This document shows positions 59,801-64,000 of a stretch of 64,000 nt of DNA, one piece after another. This DNA comes from Chlorobaculum limnaeum. Its GTDB lineage: Bacteria > Bacteroidota > Chlorobiia > Chlorobiales > Chlorobiaceae. The stretch lies in assembly GCF_001747405.1 (NCBI RefSeq), contig NZ_CP017305.1, forward strand, positions 266,001 to 330,000, written 5' to 3'. The notes under the pieces are model-generated. The model was not told the origin of the DNA. It was given only the letters and a program-made list of their open reading frames with translations, and made no database searches. A program made the translations under genes and the position numbers. Positions within the stretch are counted from its first letter, which is position 1. Each line of letters starts with the position of its first letter.

Positions 59801-60284
59801 CCTGTAAAGCGGGGTTCCGGTTGTTGATCCACACGAGAAAAGCCTCTTCAAGCGCGTCGGCTCGCCCGGTCGGGCTTTTCAGGCAGGCTTCAGGAGTCGT
59901 TTTCGAACGATAGATCTCCGGAGTGGGGAAGCGTTCGAGGAACCTGCCGAGGTACTCGATGGCGTGCCAGTTCGAAGTTTCGCGCTCGAGAACGGCAAGC
60001 GCGCCGGTCTGGAGGCCCGAGACCTTGTCAATGATATGGTGTTGCAACTCGTGCAACAGCTTCATGGCGTGAAACTGCGCAGGCAGAATTTTTTTGGCCT
60101 GTTCACCCTCGACCAGTGAGAGGCGCCGGTTGATCGCTTTGGTCTGCCGCTCGGCCAGAGCCATCGCTTCTCGCCGGTCAGCCGGAAGCAGCAGCAGATC
60201 AGGGTCGTCGAGGCGATAGCGATCCCTCGCCTTCCGGTTGATGTAGAAGTGTTCCTTTACTGAATGGCGGCTATTGGTGCTCAT
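56835..60284 (-). CDS. very large GH13 alpha-amylase-family protein
   Basis: 1149 residues, about twice the usual GH13 length. Residues 1-280 are helical and unrecognised. The catalytic barrel spans about 290-780 with region I SDMVPNH (Asp407, His412), region II FPVIRFDAAM (Asp527 as nucleophile), region III LLLAEAFWM (Glu592 as acid/base) and region IV NNPDED (Asp653 or 655). A beta-rich middle and a helical C-terminal third follow. No signal peptide is seen, so it probably acts in the cytoplasm on glycogen, maltodextrin or a glucosyl transfer. Region IV lacks the usual NHD, suggesting a distinct subfamily. It diverges from rfbA; rare substrates are possible. Confidence 0.82.
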   Translation of the reverse strand: MSTNSRHSVKEHFYINRKARDRYRLDDPDLLLLPADRREAMALAERQTKAINRRLSLVEGEQAKKILPAQFHAMKLLHELQHHIIDKVSGLQTGALAVLERETSNWHAIEYLGRFLERFPTPEIYRSKTTPEACLKSPTGRADALEEAFLVWINNRNPALQDFAGLISDRELHGDQAYPHLVRAMQEAIRSSGAVGNANDLEELLLNPSRYAPGSLLDQLRFIRLNWGEMLSDSPFWPLLDEAIVLIEDEDRYLFFENLAQHGGVETHGMGDKEAHVPSYADLANAPARYSHDSSWMPEVVMIAKSTYVWLDQLSRQYGRHIARLQDIPDEELDQLAGRGFTALWLIGLWERSHASRKIKQLQGNPEAKASAYALESYDIAQELGGYAGYVDLRNRAMERGIRLASDMVPNHTGIDSELVRNRPDWFLSATEPPYPNYTYNGPNLSADSRYGIHIEDGYWNRTDAAVTFKRVDHLTGDTRYLYHGNDGTTMPWNDTAQLNFLDPEVREGVIQQILHVARMFPVIRFDAAMVLAKMHIQRLWFPLPGHAPGVPSRGAWSMSMADFEAAMPQEFWREVVDRVAREVPDTLLLAEAFWMLEGYFVRTLGMHRVYNSAFMHMLKKEDNAGYRQLIKKTLEFDAEILKRYVNFMNNPDEDTAIAQFGRGDKYIGVCMMMVTTPGLPMFGHGQVEGLTEKYGMEYAKAYYDEHPDEELVARHYREIFPIIKKRSLFAEVANFQLFDLYAPDGQVNEHVFAYANRLGEERALFIYNNRYDASEGWIRLSAARLDNGAFRQTVLADALALPGEHDSYAIFRDHRSGLEFIRSCAAIQEQGLYVSLGGYQYNLFLDFRIVRPSKLKPYDRVCHELDGRGIESIELETLSMSLRPIHQIVASALDRIMSTEPEAEAFGAECEELLASLAERFGEIMETALTLPTGIAENAAESDRNALRFETALGNIAGAKRIKAALGIAEKEESAFRPMARIRIALDAIQQMLQQNGLLEEQVIDQLMLGETLKTLMTGKTAWPVHGEQAVDLFCCLLSMRTESNSDATPDSQLMLSIRTLNESCGGHLGAFIQVQRLHGKEWFRERQLTILAAWLMAQAMLEARKTGETQEVTTDEELLPGAWLEAIESLETAAFLSGYELGALLNI

Positions 60285-60526
60285 ATGGCGGGCTTGACGA
60301 TATCAGGATATTTCAGATGCGCAAACAAGTTACACAATAATTGGTTCCGGCTGAAATACGGGTTCCAGAAGCGCTTTCTGCAACGGAGCTGTTTCACGAT
60401 GATCCGAATCACCCCTCTGGATACACGAATAAAAAGTGGAAATATTATCTATATTCAAGGAGTTGCCGGCTTGGATAGCGGCATGTCGGAAACAGATCAA
60501 TCTCAGACCGAAGATCACCAACCACC

Positions 60527-61408
60527 ATGAAAGGCATCATTCTTGCCGGCGGATCAGGTACCCGCCTCTATCCGGTGACCAGGGGTGTATCGAAGCAGCT
60601 CCTGCCGGTGTACGACAAGCCGATGATCTACTATCCTCTCTCCACGCTGATGCTTGCGGGCATCAGGGATATTCTGGTCATCACCACGCCCGAGGATCAG
60701 CCGTCGTTCGTCAAGCTGCTCGGCGATGGCAGCGACTGGGGCATCTCGATTTCCTATACCGTCCAGCCACGCCCGGACGGTCTGGCGCAGGCCTTCATTC
60801 TCGGACGCGAATTTATCGGCGACGACGACGTTTGCCTCGTGCTTGGGGATAATATCTTTTTTGGTTACGGCTTCAGCGGAATGCTCGAAGAGGCGGTTCG
60901 AACCGTGCAAACCCGCAGAAATGCGGTCGTCTTCGGCTACTATGTCAGTGATCCGGAGCGGTACGGCGTGGTCGAGTTCGATCCGGAAGGGCAGGTGCTC
61001 TCCATCGTCGAGAAGCCTGAAAAGCCGAAATCGAACTACGCCGTCGTGGGCCTTTACTTTTATACGAACGATGTGGTTGATATTGCCGCTGGTATCACTC
61101 CGTCGGCCAGAGGAGAGCTGGAGATCACCTCGGTGAACCAGACGTACCTTGAACGCGGCGATCTGGTTTGTTCCATCTTGGGGCGCGGATTTGCTTGGCT
61201 CGACACCGGTACCCATGAATCATTCCAGGAAGCGGGAAGCTTCATTGAAACAGTCGAAAAGCGGCAGGGCCTCAAGATTGCCTGTCCCGAAGAGATTGCC
61301 TGGCGAAACGGCTGGATTGGCGATGCTGAACTGGAACGTCTCTCAACGCCACTTCTCAAGAACCAGTACGGGCAGTATCTGCTCAAGCTTCTGGAACGGA
61401 GAATCTGA
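60527..61408 (+). CDS. rfbA: glucose-1-phosphate thymidylyltransferase
   Basis: 293 residues. [40 protein letters not shown] is represented by its opening motif [23 protein letters not shown] and [22 protein letters not shown] follow. It makes dTDP-glucose, the first step to dTDP-L-rhamnose. It begins the rfbA-C-D-B cluster, with glucose-1-P probably from the phosphohexomutase at 26521. Confidence 0.96.
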   Translation: MKGIILAGGSGTRLYPVTRGVSKQLLPVYDKPMIYYPLSTLMLAGIRDILVITTPEDQPSFVKLLGDGSDWGISISYTVQPRPDGLAQAFILGREFIGDDDVCLVLGDNIFFGYGFSGMLEEAVRTVQTRRNAVVFGYYVSDPERYGVVEFDPEGQVLSIVEKPEKPKSNYAVVGLYFYTNDVVDIAAGITPSARGELEITSVNQTYLERGDLVCSILGRGFAWLDTGTHESFQEAGSFIETVEKRQGLKIACPEEIAWRNGWIGDAELERLSTPLLKNQYGQYLLKLLERRI

Positions 61409-61454
61409 GCCGGGCGATTGCATGTTTATCAATTCATCAGCCCCAGATTAATTT

Positions 61455-62012
61455 ATGCAGATGATCCAGACCTCGATTCCTGACGTGCTGTTGTTCGAGC
61501 CAAAAGTGTTCGGCGACGAGCGCGGCTGGTTTTTCGAGTCTTTCCGGCAGGATATTTTCGAGCAGTACGCCGGATGCCACCGTTTCGTGCAGGATAATGA
61601 AGCGTTTTCCCGTTACGGAGTGCTTCGCGGGCTGCACTACCAGAAACCGCCTTATACGCAGGGCAAGCTTGTTCGCGTTATCCAGGGCAGCGTGCTCGAC
61701 GTGGCGGTCGATGTACGCAAGGGATCGCCGACCTTCGGCCAGTATACGGCCCAACTGCTCAGCGACCAGAACCACCGCATAATGTGGGTTCCGCGTGGAT
61801 TCGCGCATGGCTATGCGGTGCTGAGCGAGACGGCGATTTTCAGTTACAAGTGCGATAACTACTACGCGCCGTCACACGATGCAGGAATCAGGTGGAACGA
61901 TCCGGCGCTCGGCATCGATTGGCGATTGCCCGAGAGCGACGTGAGTCTGTCGGACAAGGATCAGCGTCAGCCGATGTTTCATGAAATCGATCCGGTTGTG
62001 CTGACGTCATAG
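61455..62012 (+). CDS. rfbC: dTDP-4-dehydrorhamnose 3,5-epimerase
   Basis: 185 residues, cupin fold: FEPKVFGDERGWFFESFRQD, FVQDNEAFSRYGVLRGLHYQ with the catalytic His in LRGLHYQ, and IMWVPRGFAHGYAVLSE, then RWNDPALGIDW. It lies 46 bases after rfbA and 37 before rfbD. Confidence 0.96.
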   Translation: MQMIQTSIPDVLLFEPKVFGDERGWFFESFRQDIFEQYAGCHRFVQDNEAFSRYGVLRGLHYQKPPYTQGKLVRVIQGSVLDVAVDVRKGSPTFGQYTAQLLSDQNHRIMWVPRGFAHGYAVLSETAIFSYKCDNYYAPSHDAGIRWNDPALGIDWRLPESDVSLSDKDQRQPMFHEIDPVVLTS

Positions 62013-62049
62013 TCTCTTTTTTGTTTTGCGAATCTACGTGATACCCTCA

Positions 62050-62928
62050 ATGAATATTCTTGTCACCGGGAGCCATGGGCAGCTTGGCTCCGAATTGCGC
62101 AAACACCAGGAGATACAGGGGCGGCAGGGATGGTTTTTCGCCGATATCCCTGACCTCGATATTACCGATGCGTCCGCCGTGGAGCGTGTTTGCCGCGACC
62201 GGCAGATCGGCGCGATGGTCAACTGCGCGGCTTACACAGCGGTGGACAAGGCCGAGAGTGACATCGATGCGGCCTTCAGGGTGAACCGCGACGGCGCGGC
62301 GGTGCTCGCTTCGGTCGCAAAAGCGGCAGGCGCGCTGCTCCTGCACGTTTCGACCGACTACGTTTTCGACGGATCGAGCAACCGACCCTATCGCGAAGAT
62401 GATCCGGCAACTCCTCTCGGGGTGTATGGTCAGTCCAAGTGGGAGGGGGAGGAGGCGATCCGCTCAATCGGCTGCTCGCATCTCATCGTTCGCACCTCAT
62501 GGCTCTACTCGGCTTACGGGCAGAACTTCGTGAAGACGATGCTTCGCCTTGGCCGGGAGCGTGAGTCGATTGGGGTGGTGTTCGATCAGGTTGGTACGCC
62601 AACCTGGGCCGCCGACCTGGCTGGAGCCATCGTGTCGATGCTCGACCGGCTCGATCCGGCGCGGAGTTATGCCGAAACTTTTCACTACTCGAACGAAGGG
62701 GTCTGCTCATGGTACGATGTCGCCACGGAGGTGATGAATGCCGCCGGACTATCGTGCCGTGTCATGCCGATCGAGAGCCACGAGTACCCGACGCCGGTGA
62801 CACGCCCGCCCTACAGTGTGCTGAACAAGCGCAAGATCAAAAATGCCTGGGGTCTCGAAATTCTCCACTGGCGCCAGAGCCTGCTGAAGATGCTCGAAGA
62901 GTTGCGGGAGGGCGGCGGTAACTCGTGA
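62050..62928 (+). CDS. rfbD: dTDP-4-dehydrorhamnose reductase
   Basis: 292 residues, short-chain/extended Rossmann: MNILVTGSHGQLGSELRK, then MVNCAAYTAVDKAESD, HVSTDYVFDGSSNRPYREDD and YGQSKWEGEEAI with the catalytic Tyr/Lys in YGQSK. The ATG at 62050 starts at the Rossmann glycine motif; an upstream TTG in frame would add eight unlikely residues. It makes the final dTDP-L-rhamnose. Confidence 0.95.
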   Translation: MNILVTGSHGQLGSELRKHQEIQGRQGWFFADIPDLDITDASAVERVCRDRQIGAMVNCAAYTAVDKAESDIDAAFRVNRDGAAVLASVAKAAGALLLHVSTDYVFDGSSNRPYREDDPATPLGVYGQSKWEGEEAIRSIGCSHLIVRTSWLYSAYGQNFVKTMLRLGRERESIGVVFDQVGTPTWAADLAGAIVSMLDRLDPARSYAETFHYSNEGVCSWYDVATEVMNAAGLSCRVMPIESHEYPTPVTRPPYSVLNKRKIKNAWGLEILHWRQSLLKMLEELREGGGNS

Positions 62929-62931
62929 CGC

Positions 62932-62967
62932 TGGGTGTCATGGGACTCATGGGACTTGTGGGTCGGG
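62932..62967 (+). repeat. nonamer array E (four TGGGAC units)
   Basis: TGGGTG at 62932, TGGGAC at 62941 and 62950, TGGGTC at 62959, exactly nine bases apart. It starts four bases after the rfbD stop, before rfbB. No inverted partner is seen. Confidence 0.82.
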
Positions 62968-63019
62968 AAGATGGATGCGGATTTTTCTGATTTCCAATTC
63001 ATAATTCATAATTTGTTCA

Positions 63020-64000
63020 ATGCATATACTCATAACCGGCGGGGCGGGGTTTATCGGTTCGCATGTGGTCAGGCATTTTCTGGAGCGCTATCCCGGCTAC
63101 GCCATCACCAATCTCGACAAGCTCACCTACGCGGGCAACCTGGCCAATCTGCGCGATGTCGAGTCGAACCAGAACTACCGGTTCGTGAAGGGCGACATTG
63201 CCGATGGCGCGTTCCTGCTCGATCTGTTCAGGGAGCAAACGTTCGATGCGGTCATTCATCTTGCCGCGGAGTCGCACGTTGACCGCTCCATCGAGAGCCC
63301 GGTCGAGTTCGTGGTCTCCAACGTGCTCGGCACGGTCAACCTGCTCAATGCGGCGAGGGCGACGTGGGATGGCGCGTTCGAGGGCAAACGCTTCTACCAT
63401 ATCTCGACCGACGAGGTGTACGGTTCGCTCGGCAGCGAGGGGATGTTTACCGAGGCCACGCCCTACGATCCGCACAGCCCCTATTCGGCCTCGAAAGCCT
63501 CTTCCGACCACTTTGTCCGCGCATTCCACGACACCTACGGCCTGCCGGTGGTGATCAGCAACTGCTCGAACAACTACGGCTCGCACCAGTTTCCCGAAAA
63601 GCTGATCCCGCTGTTCATCAACAACATCCGTCTGCGGAAGCCGCTGCCGGTCTACGGCGCGGGGCTGAACATTCGGGACTGGCTCTGGGTGGTCGATCAC
63701 GCCCGCGCCATCGACGAAATCTTCCATCGCGGAACGGCGGGCGAGACCTACAATATCGGCGGGCACAACGAGTGGACGAACATCGATCTCATCCGTTTGC
63801 TCTGCCGCATCATGGACAGGAAGCTCGGCAGGGAAGCGGGGGAGTCGGAAACGCTCATCACCTACGTCACCGACCGTGCGGGCCACGATCTCCGGTACGC
63901 CATCGACGCCTCGAAGCTGCAACGCGAGCTTGGCTGGGTGCCCTCCGTCACCTTCGAGGAGGGTTTGGAAAAGACGGTCGATTGGTATCTTTCCAATCAG
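63020..64000 (+). CDS. rfbB: dTDP-glucose 4,6-dehydratase, 3' end cut by window edge
   Basis: 327 residues visible with no stop. MHILITGGAGFIGSHVV (NAD-binding), LDKLTYAGNLANL, HLAAESHVDRSIESP, HISTDEVYGSLG and SPYSASKASSDH with the catalytic Tyr/Lys (YSASK), then NYGSHQFPEKLIP. It converts dTDP-glucose to the 4-keto-6-deoxy sugar, the second step of the pathway, although fourth in the gene order. Full length is normally about 350 residues, so only about 20-25 are missing. Confidence 0.95.
   Translation, partial: MHILITGGAGFIGSHVVRHFLERYPGYAITNLDKLTYAGNLANLRDVESNQNYRFVKGDIADGAFLLDLFREQTFDAVIHLAAESHVDRSIESPVEFVVSNVLGTVNLLNAARATWDGAFEGKRFYHISTDEVYGSLGSEGMFTEATPYDPHSPYSASKASSDHFVRAFHDTYGLPVVISNCSNNYGSHQFPEKLIPLFINNIRLRKPLPVYGAGLNIRDWLWVVDHARAIDEIFHRGTAGETYNIGGHNEWTNIDLIRLLCRIMDRKLGREAGESETLITYVTDRAGHDLRYAIDASKLQRELGWVPSVTFEEGLEKTVDWYLSNQ

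Noticed and set aside
57840-59807. 655-codon open frame antisense to the GH13 gene
   Set aside because: Valine/Arg/His-rich shadow of the GC-rich GH13 frame with no domain features.
60436-60852. 138-codon open frame overlapping rfbA start
   Set aside because: Frame-shifted shadow of rfbA; rfbA has the proper GGSGTRLYP motif from 60527.

Overview
The window reads as chromosomal DNA of a green sulfur bacterium (Chlorobiaceae), most like Chlorobaculum. The main evidence is the photosynthesis block crtC-petC-petB (carotenoid 1',2'-hydratase, Rieske protein, one-piece cytochrome b). Supporting signs are a reductive-TCA-type sucD, many GC-rich housekeeping genes, and a 35-residue COX24/AURKAIP1-like basic protein of the kind known from the Bacteroidota/Chlorobiota group. 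The genus assignment is inference; no database search was run.

Layout. 0-5 kb: a LolC/FtsX-type permease cut by the left edge, an MsbA-like ABC exporter and a GlmM-like phosphomutase. 5-10 kb: rpsT, ruvA, folC, rho, the small basic protein, tRNA-Lys, tRNA-Leu and a DUF151 nuclease. 10-16.4 kb: bamA-uppS, gatA, sucD. 16.4-19.85 kb: an AT-rich island holding a ParDE/RelBE-type toxin-antitoxin pair and a caspase-like gene split by an ISL3-type insertion sequence. 19.85-29.5 kb: kdsD, a flippase, a nitrilase-family amidase, an ECF sigma factor with three co-oriented envelope genes, a second phosphohexomutase and lpxB. 29.6-40 kb: a ferredoxin/GltD-type oxidoreductase, ispH, murI, ychF, cmk, rpsA, era and rodA. 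40-41.9 kb: a coiled-coil protein and an IS5-type element flanked by TTAA. 42-50.4 kb: mtaB, apt, nhaD-like, an HU/IHF protein, a half-size TSUP permease, ftsH, gltX and tRNA-Phe. 50.5-53.2 kb: a second AT-rich accessory block with a decayed tcmP, an intact Gp37/Gp68 (DUF5131) gene and a DUF4145 gene. 53.4-64 kb: crtC, petC, petB, a 1149-residue GH13 protein and the dTDP-rhamnose cluster rfbA-C-D-B, with rfbB cut by the right edge.

Shared themes. Cell-envelope construction dominates: BamA, UppS, KdsD, LpxB, MsbA-like exporter, GlmM, MurI, RodA, flippase and dTDP-rhamnose. Translation is the second theme: rpsA, rpsT, gatA, gltX, mtaB, era and tRNAs. petC-petB would make the quinol-oxidising complex of photosynthetic electron flow, and crtC serves chlorobactene-type carotenoids.

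Most notable signals. (1) The caspase-like gene is interrupted by an IS whose precise removal, including one copy of a 7/8-matching 8-bp target repeat, restores a single 495-codon frame. (2) Five intergenic arrays each contain exactly four 9-bp units with a GGAC-type core. Three are followed by inverted arrays with the same 9-bp period, and the repeats lie close to stop codons. (3) A three-Cys-motif pair has one partner intact and the other carrying two ochre codons and a one-base slip. (4) An ECF-sigma envelope operon contains a DUF4405 membrane protein with a repeated helical tail.
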